A stretch of DNA of 64,000 nt, taken from assembly GCA_944367535.1 (NCBI GenBank), contig CALVWQ010000009.1, positions 1 through 64,000 of the forward strand, given 5' to 3'. Below the pieces are notes generated by a model. That model ran no database searches. It saw only the letters and a program-made list of their open reading frames with translations, and was not told the origin of the DNA. Shown in pieces: positions 23,467 to 32,643 of the stretch. A program made the position numbers and the translations under genes. This DNA comes from an uncultured Clostridia bacterium. Its GTDB lineage: Bacteria > Bacillota > Clostridia > Christensenellales > Borkfalkiaceae. Position 1 is the first letter of the stretch; every line of letters begins with the position of its first letter.

Positions 23467-24620
23467 AAAAGAAGATTTTGATTTTAATTACGCTGTTTAT
23501 GGTTATAGTATTGGGTGTTACTACAATCCCCGAAAAAGTTTCCGCCGACGAGTTGTCGGATAATATTCAAAGCGAACTCGATAATCTTGACCTTGAAGAA
23601 TTACAGGACTTTTATGACGGCATAATGAACGGTAAAGATAAAGATTTTAACACCGTTCTCGGGAATATTTTGAGTGGGGAGTATTATTCTGATTACGGTT
23701 CTGTTGCCGATTATATAATAAAAATTATTTTTGACGACATATTCAAAATGTTGCCGATGTTTCTGAGCGTAATAGCAACTGCCTTGTTATGCGGAATTGT
23801 TCAGAGCGTCAAAAGCACTTTTCTATCCGAAGGAGTGTCCGAAATTATTTTTTTTGTTTGCGTTTTAAGTATAGTCCTTATTTTGTCGGCGGAAATGCTG
23901 TCGATATGGAATACAGCAAAAAACATTATAGAAAATATATCTATTTTAAATGAGATTATGTCTCCCATAATCCTTACGTTAATGGTTGCTTCGGGAGGAA
24001 AAGTTTCTGCGTCGGTATATAAACCTACGGTAACTTTTTTAACGGGCGGTATTATTAATATAATTGTTTACGCTGTATTTCCTTTAATCGGACTTATGAT
24101 TGTTTTCTCTGTTATCAATTGTTTTTCGGGAAGTGTTAAACTGTCTAAATTTTCTGAATTCATTACCGGAACGGTAAAGTGGATAATAGGTATATCGTTC
24201 ACCGTTTACGGTTTATTTTTATCTGTTCAAGGCATTTCGAGCGCAACTTTTGACGGAATATCGATTAAAGCCGCTAAATATGCTATTTCAAATTCTATAC
24301 CTATCATCGGCGGATATCTTAAAGACGGTTTCGATTTAATGGTTGCGGGTAGTGTCTTGATAAAAAATGCAGTCGGAGTCGTCGGTGTCATTGCATTATT
24401 TTACGTTATTTTATCGCCCGTAATACACATGGCGGTTGTCTCTCTGCTTCTCAAACTTACCGCGGCTTTCTCGGAACCGCTGTCCGATTCCAATGTGTCA
24501 AATTTATGCATGGGATTTTCTAAGGGGGTAACTTACATTACAGTAGCGATGCTTGCAGTCGGATTCATGCTGTTTATTACGATTTTGCTGATGATTTTTT
24601 CCGCAAACGCTTTTATTTAA
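23463..24620 (+). CDS. spoIIIAE: Stage III sporulation protein AE
   Basis: A 385-residue membrane protein with a signal-like N-terminus (MKKKILILITLFMVIVLGV, then VSADEL) and about eight spans. The central GGIINIIVYAVFPLIGLMIVFSVINCFSG and the C-terminal LSEPLSDSN-like AAFSEPLSDSNVSNLCMGFSK mark SpoIIIAE, the largest membrane component of the SpoIIIA complex. It overlaps spoIIIAD by four bases. Confidence 0.93.
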   Translation: MKKKILILITLFMVIVLGVTTIPEKVSADELSDNIQSELDNLDLEELQDFYDGIMNGKDKDFNTVLGNILSGEYYSDYGSVADYIIKIIFDDIFKMLPMFLSVIATALLCGIVQSVKSTFLSEGVSEIIFFVCVLSIVLILSAEMLSIWNTAKNIIENISILNEIMSPIILTLMVASGGKVSASVYKPTVTFLTGGIINIIVYAVFPLIGLMIVFSVINCFSGSVKLSKFSEFITGTVKWIIGISFTVYGLFLSVQGISSATFDGISIKAAKYAISNSIPIIGGYLKDGFDLMVAGSVLIKNAVGVVGVIALFYVILSPVIHMAVVSLLLKLTAAFSEPLSDSNVSNLCMGFSKGVTYITVAMLAVGFMLFITILLMIFSANAFI

Positions 24621-24632
24621 GTGTGGTTAATT

Positions 24633-25121
24633 ATGAAAGGATGGGTTTTAAGTGTTATTGCAACGGTGCTGATTGTGGCTTTATTATCTCTCATTCTACC
24701 TTCCGGCAGAACTTCCAAGGTGATAAAGTCAGTTCTTAATATTATTGTTATTTTGGTAATAATTCAGCCGTTGCTTGTTCTTGATGTTAATAATTTCACG
24801 GTAAATAATTTGTTTGATTCTGAAGATTTTTCTTATCAGTATGATTATTTGGAATATGTGGAAAACGTGAAGTTAGATTCTTACGGCGAAGAAATTGTCA
24901 ACATTCTTTCGGATTTGGGAATAAAAATCGAGAAGTCTGAATTATATATAATAACAGATGGCGAAGCTGATGGTTTTCCGACAGTAAAAAAAATTGTAAT
25001 AAATTTGGAAAACGCGGTTATCAATACGGATACGGAGCATATAGATATTATCGAGGCTATTACTGATAAACTTACAAAACATTTCGGATTAGACCCGGGG
25101 GCGGTGGAGATTCATGAGTGA
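24633..25121 (+). CDS. spoIIIAF: Stage III sporulation protein AF
   Basis: A 162-residue protein with two N-terminal spans (VLSVIATVLIVALLSLILPSG and LNIIVILVIIQPLLVL) and a soluble C-terminal domain, the usual SpoIIIAF layout. ATG 24633 is my choice; GTG 24621 in the same frame is possible and would add four residues. Neither has a clear ribosome-binding site. It overlaps spoIIIAG. Confidence 0.86.
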   Translation: MKGWVLSVIATVLIVALLSLILPSGRTSKVIKSVLNIIVILVIIQPLLVLDVNNFTVNNLFDSEDFSYQYDYLEYVENVKLDSYGEEIVNILSDLGIKIEKSELYIITDGEADGFPTVKKIVINLENAVINTDTEHIDIIEAITDKLTKHFGLDPGAVEIHE

Positions 25122-25623
25122 AGAAAATAAAAAGCAACCTAAAAAAATTACTGAGATTCTTAAAACAAATAAAAAATTGTATTATGCCGTTGTCGGAATC
25201 CTTGTTATATTACTAATGTTTGTGCTGTTTGGCAGTTTCTTTACGGAAGAAAAAGACGATGTTCAAACGGACTCCGTAAGCATATATGTAAGTAATCTTG
25301 AAGACCGTCTTACAAAACTATTGGCAAGTGTTGATGGCGTAGGTAAGGTTTCGGTTGCGATAAACGTTGAATCGGGTATGGAAACCGTTCTTGCAACCGA
25401 AGTAACAGTAAAAGAAACCGCAAACGGTAAAGAAACCGTTGAAACTCCAATAATAATAAATGGTAAAACCGTGGTTTTAAAAGAACTGTATCCTAAAATT
25501 TCCGGAGTTTTGATTGTGGCCGAAGGGGCGGGAAGTATATCTGTTCTGAATAAAATACAGCAGGCAACGATTTCACTTCTCGACGTTAATATAAATCAGG
25601 TAGAAATTTTGACAATGAAATAA
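25114..25623 (+). CDS. spoIIIAG: Stage III sporulation protein AG
   Basis: A 169-residue protein with one N-terminal membrane span (YYAVVGILVILLMFVLFGSFF) and an extracytoplasmic ring-building domain: LEDRLTKLLASVDGVGKVSVAINVESG, then YPKISGVLIVAEGAGSISVLNKIQ, the conserved end of SpoIIIAG. It is shorter than the Bacillus protein because the linker after the span is brief. Confidence 0.92.
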   Translation: MSEENKKQPKKITEILKTNKKLYYAVVGILVILLMFVLFGSFFTEEKDDVQTDSVSIYVSNLEDRLTKLLASVDGVGKVSVAINVESGMETVLATEVTVKETANGKETVETPIIINGKTVVLKELYPKISGVLIVAEGAGSISVLNKIQQATISLLDVNINQVEILTMK

Positions 25624-25636
25624 AGGAGAAAAAAAT

Positions 25637-26116
25637 ATGTCAAAAAAGAAAAAAATCATCATCTTATCCTGCATGATCGCTCTTTTAGCGGTAACTGCCG
25701 TCTTCAATTTCATTTTGACGACGGAACGAATCGACGATTCGCAATCGGTAAACGCCGGTTCGGCAAATTATTTTTCGCAGTACAGAAGCGAAAGGTTGTC
25801 TACACGTAACGAAGAACTATTGCAACTTGACGCAATCATAGCGGCTGCGGAAGCTGACAGCGCGGAAAAAGCCGAAGCACTCGCAATGAAAATCGAGATT
25901 ACGGAAAACACCGAGAGAGAGATGCTTCTCGAAAACCTTATAAAAGCTTACGGTTTCGAAGATGCGGTCGTCGTAATAGGTCTCGATTCGGACAGCGTCA
26001 ATGTCATAGCTAAATCTCAGGAGCTTACTACCGACGACGCGATTACAATATATACTATAATTTCCGAAGAGATATCAATATCGCCGGAAAATGTAAAAAT
26101 TATACCTATTTCTTAA
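25637..26116 (+). CDS. spoIIIAH: Stage III sporulation protein AH
   Basis: A 159-residue protein with an N-terminal anchor (IIILSCMIALLAVTAVFNFIL) and a C-terminal domain related to SpoIIIAG/YscJ rings: LIKAYGFEDAVVVIGLDSDSVNVIAKSQELT. SpoIIIAH docks with forespore SpoIIQ. The linker is shorter than in Bacillus. It has its own AAAGGAG ribosome-binding site and closes the spoIIIA operon; the Asp23 gene follows after 66 bases. Confidence 0.9.
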   Translation: MSKKKKIIILSCMIALLAVTAVFNFILTTERIDDSQSVNAGSANYFSQYRSERLSTRNEELLQLDAIIAAAEADSAEKAEALAMKIEITENTEREMLLENLIKAYGFEDAVVVIGLDSDSVNVIAKSQELTTDDAITIYTIISEEISISPENVKIIPIS

Positions 26117-26182
26117 AAACGCTATGCAAAATAAATATTTTATGATACAATATTATATATAAAATTTTATCAGAGGATATTT

Positions 26183-26653
26183 ATGGCGCATTTCAAAAAA
26201 TTGCCGCAAAAGAAAAATGAAGATAAAATCATTTACGGTGATAAAATAGTAAACGGAATCGTGCTGGTGGCGCTGTCTGAAATTACCTATGCGGAACTTT
26301 ATTCTGCGAGTCCGTATACTAAAAATCATAGTAAAGCTATAAAGGTTTATCAGGATAAGGACGGAGTGCATATAGACGTCAGCGTAAGAGTTCATTTTTC
26401 GCAATGCGTTTCGGATATGGCTTTTAAAATTCAGGAAACGGTAAGGCACAATATCGAATCCATGACTGAATATAAAGTTGCAAGCGTTAATGTTATCGTA
26501 AAAGGGGTGTTTTTCGATAACAAGAAAATTGAGACTAATAACGACAATACGGACGACAGGTTTGATGCGGACAAAAGCGAGTTTAACGAAGATTCTGCAA
26601 TCGAAGCGCCATCTGCCGATATAAACGAACCGGCTGAGAAAAAAGACAAATGA
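26183..26653 (+). CDS. Asp23/Gls24 family protein
   Basis: A 156-residue cytosolic protein of the Asp23 family: IVNGIVLVALSEITYAEL, then DKDGVHIDVSVRVHFSQCVSDMAFKIQETVRHNIESMT and ASVNVIVKGVFF. The C-terminal 40 residues are an acidic, disordered-looking tail. It sits before nusB as in other Clostridia and overlaps it by four bases. The family is linked to envelope homeostasis. AGAGGA precedes the ATG. Confidence 0.9.
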   Translation: MAHFKKLPQKKNEDKIIYGDKIVNGIVLVALSEITYAELYSASPYTKNHSKAIKVYQDKDGVHIDVSVRVHFSQCVSDMAFKIQETVRHNIESMTEYKVASVNVIVKGVFFDNKKIETNNDNTDDRFDADKSEFNEDSAIEAPSADINEPAEKKDK

Positions 26654-27042
26654 GAAGTCAAGCAAGAGAAACAGTATTTAAATTCATATTCTCAAGGCTC
26701 TTCAATCCGAGTGATGAAGGGCTTTTTGATGTTTTAAATAAAGATTTAAACGAAAAAGATAAGAACTTTGCCATTCAATTACTGGGATATATCGACGCGA
26801 ATCTCGGTAAATACACCGAAAAAACGGAAACGCTCGCAAAAAATTGTCGTTCGGGCAGAATTTACGGGACTGATAAATGCGCGATTTTTATCGGAATGGC
26901 TGAACTTGAAAATTTTGTCGATAATGATGTTCCCGTAATAATAGATGAAGCGGTAAAACTTGCCGCAAAATACTCCACGGAAAAGAGCACGGATTTCGTG
27001 AACGGAATACTTGCAGAATACGCAAAGGAGGTCAGAGGCTGA
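26650..27042 (+). CDS. nusB: Transcription antitermination factor NusB
   Basis: A 130-residue NusB: RSQARETVFKFIFSRLF at the start and VPVIIDEAVKLAAKYSTEKSTDFVNGILAEY at the end match the family well. It acts with NusE in rRNA antitermination. It overlaps its neighbours on both sides, so it is translated within the asp23-nusB-folD-ispA string. Confidence 0.94.
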   Translation: MRSQARETVFKFIFSRLFNPSDEGLFDVLNKDLNEKDKNFAIQLLGYIDANLGKYTEKTETLAKNCRSGRIYGTDKCAIFIGMAELENFVDNDVPVIIDEAVKLAAKYSTEKSTDFVNGILAEYAKEVRG

Positions 27043-27902
27043 TGGGTGAAATTATAGATGGCAAAATTCTAAGCATGCAAATCAAGGATGAATTGAAAGT
27101 GCGCAATGCGGAATTTGAAAAAAAGTTCGGCAGAAAAATCAAATTGGCAGTCGTTCTTGTCGGTGAAAATCCCGCATCAAAGGTCTATGTGCGTAATAAA
27201 ATCAAGTCGGCTGAATATATAGGTATCGAATCTTTGTCTTTTTACCTCCCCGAAGATGCCGAGGAAGATGAGGTTTTAAAACTTGTTAAGACGCTTGCCG
27301 ACGATTCTTCCGTCGACGCTATACTTGTACAGTTGCCTCTCCCGGCGCATATAAGCGAAGAAAAAGTTCTCGATATTATTCCCGTCGAGAAAGATGTAGA
27401 CGGATTTTCGGATAGAAATGTCGGCAAGCTTACATTGGGTAAGGAATGTATAGCAGCCTGCACTCCGGAAGGTATTATTGAGTTATTAAAAAGTAAAAAT
27501 ATAGAACTTACCGAGAAAAATGCCGTAGTAATCGGGCGAAGCAACATAGTCGGTAAGCCGATTGCGCTTTTACTTCTCAGAGAGAATTGCACCGTTACTG
27601 TCTGTCACAGTAAAACGGTAGGACTAAAGGAAATATGCAAAGAGGCCGATATTATAGTTGCAGCTATCGGAAAACCGGAGTTTGTCAAAGCTGATATGGT
27701 AAAAGAAGGTGCTGTTGTAATAGACGTTGGAATCAACAGAACCGAAAACGGACTTAAAGGCGACGTTGACTTTTTATCAGTCAGGGATAAAGCATCTTTC
27801 ATTACACCCGTTCCGGGCGGGGTAGGGCCGATGACTATAGCGATGCTGATGAAAAATGCAATCTTATGTGCTGAACGGAGAGAGAGTCGCAATGGATTAT
27901 GA
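27042..27902 (+). CDS. folD: Methylenetetrahydrofolate dehydrogenase/cyclohydrolase
   Basis: A 286-residue bifunctional enzyme of one-carbon metabolism. Signatures are VGENPASKVYVRNKIKSAEYIGI with the catalytic Lys and Tyr, LVQLPLPAHI, PVEKDVDGFS, AVVIGRSNIVGKPIALLL and FITPVPGGVGPMTIAML. It overlaps nusB by one base and the start of ispA by 11 bases. Confidence 0.96.
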   Translation: MGEIIDGKILSMQIKDELKVRNAEFEKKFGRKIKLAVVLVGENPASKVYVRNKIKSAEYIGIESLSFYLPEDAEEDEVLKLVKTLADDSSVDAILVQLPLPAHISEEKVLDIIPVEKDVDGFSDRNVGKLTLGKECIAACTPEGIIELLKSKNIELTEKNAVVIGRSNIVGKPIALLLLRENCTVTVCHSKTVGLKEICKEADIIVAAIGKPEFVKADMVKEGAVVIDVGINRTENGLKGDVDFLSVRDKASFITPVPGGVGPMTIAMLMKNAILCAERRESRNGL

Positions 27903-28764
27903 CGCTCAATACGGAAAATATCTGAAATTATTTGAGGAAGAATTGAATCAAGTGTTTTCTTCACTCAATAAAGATGCTCCACAGCTTATCAAGGATGTTA
28001 TGATATATGCCGTCAATGGCGGGGGAAAGCGAATTAGACCCGTATTATGTCTTGCGACGGTTGATATGCTGAAAGGGGATGTTAAAAGCGCTTTGCCATT
28101 TGCTCTTGCGCTTGAATTTATACATTCATATTCACTTGTACATGACGATTTGCCTGCAATGGATAACGATGATTTCAGGCGAGGCAAATTTTCCACGCAT
28201 AAGAAATTCGGAGAGGCATTCGGGATACTTGCGGGCGACGCTCTTTTAAATTTTGCGTTCGAAATATGTCTTTCGTATTCCGAGCCCAATGAAAAAAACT
28301 GGCATGCAATGAAAATTCTCGCAGAATATGCGGGATATAGTGGGATGATTGCGGGGCAGGCTCTCGACCTTTTATTTCAAGGAAGTAATGCAGATGAAAA
28401 AGCACTGTATTCCGTTTATTATAATAAAACTTCGAAATTGCTCATGGCACCGCTATTAATTGCTTCGGTTTTATGCGGCGGTAAATATTTTGAAGAACTT
28501 AAAAATTTCGGCTATAATTTAGGTATAATGTTTCAAATTACGGACGATATTTTAGATGTTGAAGGCAGCTTGTCTTCTATCGGAAAAACTCCTAACAAGG
28601 ATGAAAAAGAAGACAAACTGACTTCCGTTAAAATTTTTGGCATAAAAGGTGCTAAATTAAAAGCAAAAGAGCACTATAAAAAAGCGACGGATGCATTAGA
28701 AAATATACCGAATAATACCTTTATTTTAAAACTGACCGAAAAGATTTGTGCGAGAAAATCCTGA
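27892..28764 (+). CDS. ispA: Polyprenyl (farnesyl) diphosphate synthase
   Basis: A 290-residue prenyltransferase. The first Asp-rich motif DDLPAMDNDDFRRG (about residues 86-99) and the second TDDILDVEG (about 217) are intact, with GGGKRIRPVL before them. I chose ATG 27892, preceded by CGGAGAGAG; a start 36 bases upstream is less likely. In many Clostridia xseA and xseB lie between folD and this gene and dxs follows it; none is present here. Confidence 0.93.
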   Translation: MDYDAQYGKYLKLFEEELNQVFSSLNKDAPQLIKDVMIYAVNGGGKRIRPVLCLATVDMLKGDVKSALPFALALEFIHSYSLVHDDLPAMDNDDFRRGKFSTHKKFGEAFGILAGDALLNFAFEICLSYSEPNEKNWHAMKILAEYAGYSGMIAGQALDLLFQGSNADEKALYSVYYNKTSKLLMAPLLIASVLCGGKYFEELKNFGYNLGIMFQITDDILDVEGSLSSIGKTPNKDEKEDKLTSVKIFGIKGAKLKAKEHYKKATDALENIPNNTFILKLTEKICARKS

Positions 28765-29540
28765 TGAGATTAGATAATCTTCTCGTGGAAAAAGGCATGT
28801 TTGACACGAGAACAAAGGCTAAACAAGCAATTGAAAGGGGTGAAATTATTATCGACGGCAGGAAAATTTGCAAACCGTCTTTTGCGGTTAACGATTCTGC
28901 CGCCGTTTTTATTGAGCGGAAATTTTCGGAAAGTTATGTTTCTCTCGGGGGCTATAAACTTTCAAAGGCATTAAAAGATTTTAGCCTCGATGTCAACGGG
29001 CTGACTGTTGCCGATATAGGCGCAAGCACCGGAGGTTTTACTGATTGTCTGTTGCAAGGCGGGGCAAAGAAAGTTTTTGCCGTTGATTTGAACGATGGTC
29101 TTTTGCATGAGAAACTAAAAAAAGATAACAGAGTTTTTAATATAATAAAAAATTCTAAGGATTTATGCAAGGACGATTTTCCCGATAAAATAGATATGCT
29201 TGTGGCGGATTTGAGTTTTATTTCGGAAACATTGACAATTCCCGTTTTTTATAATTTGCTTGATGAGGGCTCATACGCTATTATTCTTATTAAGCCTCAA
29301 TTTGAAAATCGATTGAAAATAAAATTTAAAAACGGTATTATTAAAGATGAAAAAATCTTGATGGCAGCCTGCGAAAAAGTTTATCTATGTGCGGTACATT
29401 GCGGTTTTTGTGCGGAAAATATTACTTCCGCGCCTGTCAATGACAAGAAAAACAGAGAATTTCTTATTTTACTTAAAAAAAGTAAATCTCCTTCGCCGCC
29501 TTTTTCTGAGTTTATTAAAAAAATATTCATAAAAAAGTGA
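28764..29540 (+). CDS. TlyA-type rRNA 2'-O-methyltransferase
   Basis: A 258-residue protein with an N-terminal S4 RNA-binding domain (RLDNLLVEKGMFDTRTKAKQAIERGEIIIDG) and an FtsJ-like methyltransferase domain with the SAM motif VADIGASTGGFTDCLLQGGAK. TlyA methylates rRNA cytidines; hemolysin annotations of this family are historical. ATG 28764 overlaps the ispA stop. Confidence 0.93.
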   Translation: MRLDNLLVEKGMFDTRTKAKQAIERGEIIIDGRKICKPSFAVNDSAAVFIERKFSESYVSLGGYKLSKALKDFSLDVNGLTVADIGASTGGFTDCLLQGGAKKVFAVDLNDGLLHEKLKKDNRVFNIIKNSKDLCKDDFPDKIDMLVADLSFISETLTIPVFYNLLDEGSYAIILIKPQFENRLKIKFKNGIIKDEKILMAACEKVYLCAVHCGFCAENITSAPVNDKKNREFLILLKKSKSPSPPFSEFIKKIFIKK

Positions 29541-29547
29541 ATAATTG

Positions 29548-29576
29548 TTGAATTTATTCCGTTTTTGTGATATTCT
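29548..29576 (+). promoter_or_regulatory. nadK promoter, leaderless layout
   Basis: TTGAAT (29548-29553), 17-base spacer, TATTCT (29571-29576), then seven bases to ATG 29584. The start of transcription should coincide with the ATG. There is no ribosome-binding site. Confidence 0.6.
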
Positions 29577-29583
29577 TTTTTAT

Positions 29584-30411
29584 ATGAAAAACATTAAAAC
29601 TTTAATTTATTTTAACCGTAATAAAGACCCCGAACTGCAATGTCTTGACGAACTTCGCAAGACATTAAAAGGTTACGGGGTTATCTACGATATAAAAGAA
29701 CTCGATGAGAAAATAATCAAGACCGATTACGATGCTATTTTCGTTGTGGGCGGAGACGGTACTTTACTTCGCCGAACCGAATTTGCAAACCGAAACGGAA
29801 TACCGCTTATCGGAATAAATGCTGGGAAACTCGGTTTCCTTACCGAATTCGAGCGCTCTGAAATTAAAGATGCGGTAAAGCTCTTCATCGAAAATCAATT
29901 AGTAAAGGATGAGCGTACAACGCTTGTAGCAGAGTTTAAAGGTAGAAAATATTACGCATTAAATGACGTTGTCGTTCAACGCGTATATATGGATTCGCGA
30001 GGTATGACCGTTACCGTAAATGTAAGCGTTGATTCAAATCAGATTGATACTATTTGCGGCGACGGTGTGATTGTGGCTACTCCGACCGGCTCAACCGCTT
30101 ATTCGTTGTCGGCGGGGGGCGCTATATTGGCGCCAGGCATAAACGCATTCGTGATAACTCCGCTTTCAGCACATTCTTTTAATCAGAGACCGGTTGTATA
30201 TTCTTCGGCATCGGAATGTGAAATCGTCTTTGCGGGTGGATTATCTGGCGGTATACTAATTGACGGATTGCTTGTTTCTTTCATAGAATTGGGCGATACA
30301 GTTAAAATTTATGCGGCAGATAAACCTACGGTTTTTCTTCGCAGAAAAAGTTTTAACTTTTTTAAGAGATTGGCACAAAAATTTAAGGACAGAAAGGGAG
30401 GCGGAATATGA
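29584..30411 (+). CDS. nadK: NAD kinase
   Basis: A 275-residue NAD kinase making NADP. Key motifs are FVVGGDGTLLRR, GINAGKLGFLTEFE, ALNDVVVQR and the GDGVIVATPTGSTAYSLSAGG block. ATG 29584 was chosen: the reading upstream to 29545 crosses the promoter and has no homology. It overlaps argR by four bases, giving the nadK-argR-recN order common in Firmicutes. Confidence 0.95.
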   Translation: MKNIKTLIYFNRNKDPELQCLDELRKTLKGYGVIYDIKELDEKIIKTDYDAIFVVGGDGTLLRRTEFANRNGIPLIGINAGKLGFLTEFERSEIKDAVKLFIENQLVKDERTTLVAEFKGRKYYALNDVVVQRVYMDSRGMTVTVNVSVDSNQIDTICGDGVIVATPTGSTAYSLSAGGAILAPGINAFVITPLSAHSFNQRPVVYSSASECEIVFAGGLSGGILIDGLLVSFIELGDTVKIYAADKPTVFLRRKSFNFFKRLAQKFKDRKGGGI

Positions 30412-30854
30412 CTAAAAATGACAGACTGAATACTATATCTGACCTTATCGAAAGGTATGAGATAAGCACTCAAGAAGAATTGACTGAAAGGCTGAATTCT
30501 TTGGGTTATCCGGTGTCTCAGGCAACTGTATCGAGAGATATAAACGAACTTAATCTGATTAAGGGAGAGGGCGTTGAGAAGAAGTTAAAATATATTAAAC
30601 CAGTCGAAACTAGCCCCGATATGCCTCCGAAAATAATGGAGCATTTTAAACAGATAATTTTATCAATAGAATATGCCAATAACCTTATCATTATTAAAAC
30701 ATTAAGCGGTAACGGTGGTGCGGCGGGAAACGCGATAGATCAAATGAAAATCAAAGAAATTTTAGGTACAGTTGCGGGCGACGATACCTTGCTGATAGTG
30801 GCTAGAAATAATAGCGATGCCGAAAAAATAGTCAAGACACTAAGGACTTTTTGA
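30408..30854 (+). CDS. argR: Arginine repressor
   Basis: A 148-residue ArgR. The winged-helix N-terminus contains STQEELTERLNSLGYPVSQATVSRDINELNLIK. The C-terminal hexamerisation and arginine-binding domain has LSGNGGAAGNAIDQM and GTVAGDDTLLIVAR. It represses arginine biosynthesis genes, none of which lies in the window. It overlaps nadK and recN. Confidence 0.95.
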   Translation: MTKNDRLNTISDLIERYEISTQEELTERLNSLGYPVSQATVSRDINELNLIKGEGVEKKLKYIKPVETSPDMPPKIMEHFKQIILSIEYANNLIIIKTLSGNGGAAGNAIDQMKIKEILGTVAGDDTLLIVARNNSDAEKIVKTLRTF

Positions 30855-32554
30855 TGTTAAATAAACTAATAATAAAAAATATTGCGCTTATCGAGAGCGC
30901 AGAAATATCTTTCAGTCAAGGTTTTAACGTTTTGTCGGGGGAAACCGGGTCGGGCAAATCGGTTATTATCGAGTCGCTTAATTTTGTGCTGGGGGCAAAA
31001 GCGGACAGGACTTTTATAAGAAGCGGCGCCGATGAGTGTTATGTTTGCGCGGAATTCGATGTTTCGGATTGCGATTTTTCCGACGAACTTTTTGAAGAAA
31101 TCGATGCGGAAAGAGAAGAAATTCTTATAATAACCCGTAAATTCAGCCTTGCGGGTAAAAACTCCATAAAAATTAACGGTGTAAACGTAACGGCTGGAAT
31201 GCTCAGAAAATTTACTGCTCGTCTTGTAGATGTGCACGGTCAAAGCGATCATTTTGAACTTTTAAGTACTGTAAATCAATTAAGGTTGCTTGATAAATTC
31301 GGCGGTGAAGAAATTGATTCATTGAAAAAAAATATAAAAAGTTTATACGAGAATTATAAAGAAAACTTTGAAAAACTTAAAAATCTGGGCGGAGAAGAAA
31401 GCGAAAGGCTTGTTCGTCTGGACATATTAAATTTTCAAATTTCCGAGATTGAAAATTTGGGATTAAAGGAAAATGAAGAAGAAGAACTAATTCAACTGCG
31501 AGATAAACTTTTGCATCAGCAGAAAATTATCGGGGCGCTTAACGCCGTAAAAAGTGCCATAAATGATGAGGGCGGGGCTAACGATATTCTGGCAAATGCG
31601 TTACGTGTTATTGCGACTGTCGCGTCGCTCGGAAAAGAGTATTCGGATTTTTATGAGCGTTTTCAGAATGCTTATTCGGAACTTTCCGATATTGCTGATT
31701 GCGCAGATACGTTTATAGATAGCTTTGATTATACGGATTATGACGCTGATTCGGTTGAAGAAAGGTTGGATAAAATCAAAACCTTAAAGAGAAAATATGG
31801 CAACAGTTATTCTGAAATAAATGACTTTTACAAGAGAGCGTTGGAAGAAAGAGAAAAACTTGAAAATTTCAATGAAATCGCAGCGGAATTGCTTGTAAGC
31901 GTCGAAAAAATCAAAAAAGACTTGTATGAAAAATATTCATTTTTATCTGAAAGTAGGCGCAAATATGGAAAGATATTTTCCGAAAATGTTTTAAAAGAGT
32001 TAAAAGAACTTGCAATGAATAATGCAAACTTCGAAATAAAATTTTCTGATAGACCTGGCTTTGAAAATTGTAAATTTGATTCCGCAAACGGATTTGATAA
32101 TATCGATTTTATGTTTTCAGCGAATCTCGGAGAGCCTCTCAAGCCGCTATCCAATGTTATAAGCGGCGGTGAGATGAGTAGATTTATGTTGTCGGTAAAG
32201 GCACAGACCGCTAAATTTAACGATATTTCTACCTTTATTTTTGACGAAATTGACGCGGGTATAAGCGGAAAGGTGGCAAGAGTTGTTGCTGAAAAACTTT
32301 GCAGAATATCGCGTTCTGTTCAGGTTATTGCAATATCGCATCTGCCGCAGATTGCGTCTTTTGCCGATAATAATCTATATATATTTAAAAACGAAAGTGG
32401 TGAAACGACCTATACGGGGGTTAAGAATCTTGATGAAAACGATAAGGTCGTTGAAGTTGCAAGGTTGGTTGGAGGTTCTGCGGAAAATGAGTCTGCCGTG
32501 GCGCTTGCAAAATCTCTAATTGATGAAGCAAATCGATATAAATCTGTGATATAG
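30854..32554 (+). CDS. recN: DNA repair protein RecN
   Basis: A 566-residue SMC-like ATPase for double-strand break repair. Walker A is LSGETGSGKSVIIESL (residues about 29-44), followed by a coiled-coil middle; the C-terminal signature NVISGGEMSRFMLSVK and Walker B TFIFDEIDAGISG complete the ABC ATPase head. ATG 30854 overlaps the argR stop. Confidence 0.95.
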   Translation: MLNKLIIKNIALIESAEISFSQGFNVLSGETGSGKSVIIESLNFVLGAKADRTFIRSGADECYVCAEFDVSDCDFSDELFEEIDAEREEILIITRKFSLAGKNSIKINGVNVTAGMLRKFTARLVDVHGQSDHFELLSTVNQLRLLDKFGGEEIDSLKKNIKSLYENYKENFEKLKNLGGEESERLVRLDILNFQISEIENLGLKENEEEELIQLRDKLLHQQKIIGALNAVKSAINDEGGANDILANALRVIATVASLGKEYSDFYERFQNAYSELSDIADCADTFIDSFDYTDYDADSVEERLDKIKTLKRKYGNSYSEINDFYKRALEEREKLENFNEIAAELLVSVEKIKKDLYEKYSFLSESRRKYGKIFSENVLKELKELAMNNANFEIKFSDRPGFENCKFDSANGFDNIDFMFSANLGEPLKPLSNVISGGEMSRFMLSVKAQTAKFNDISTFIFDEIDAGISGKVARVVAEKLCRISRSVQVIAISHLPQIASFADNNLYIFKNESGETTYTGVKNLDENDKVVEVARLVGGSAENESAVALAKSLIDEANRYKSVI

Positions 32555-32560
32555 AAATTA

Positions 32561-32586
32561 ACCGAGCTGCAAAGTTCGGTTTTTTA
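32561..32586 (+). terminator. Terminator after recN
   Basis: AACCGAGC pairs with GTTCGGTT (one G-T) around a short loop, followed by six Ts counting the end of the stem. Confidence 0.75.
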
Positions 32587-32643
32587 ATTCTAAATCATGT
32601 ATATTTACAAATTATTTACTCATTCTACAAGAGTGGAGTAAAT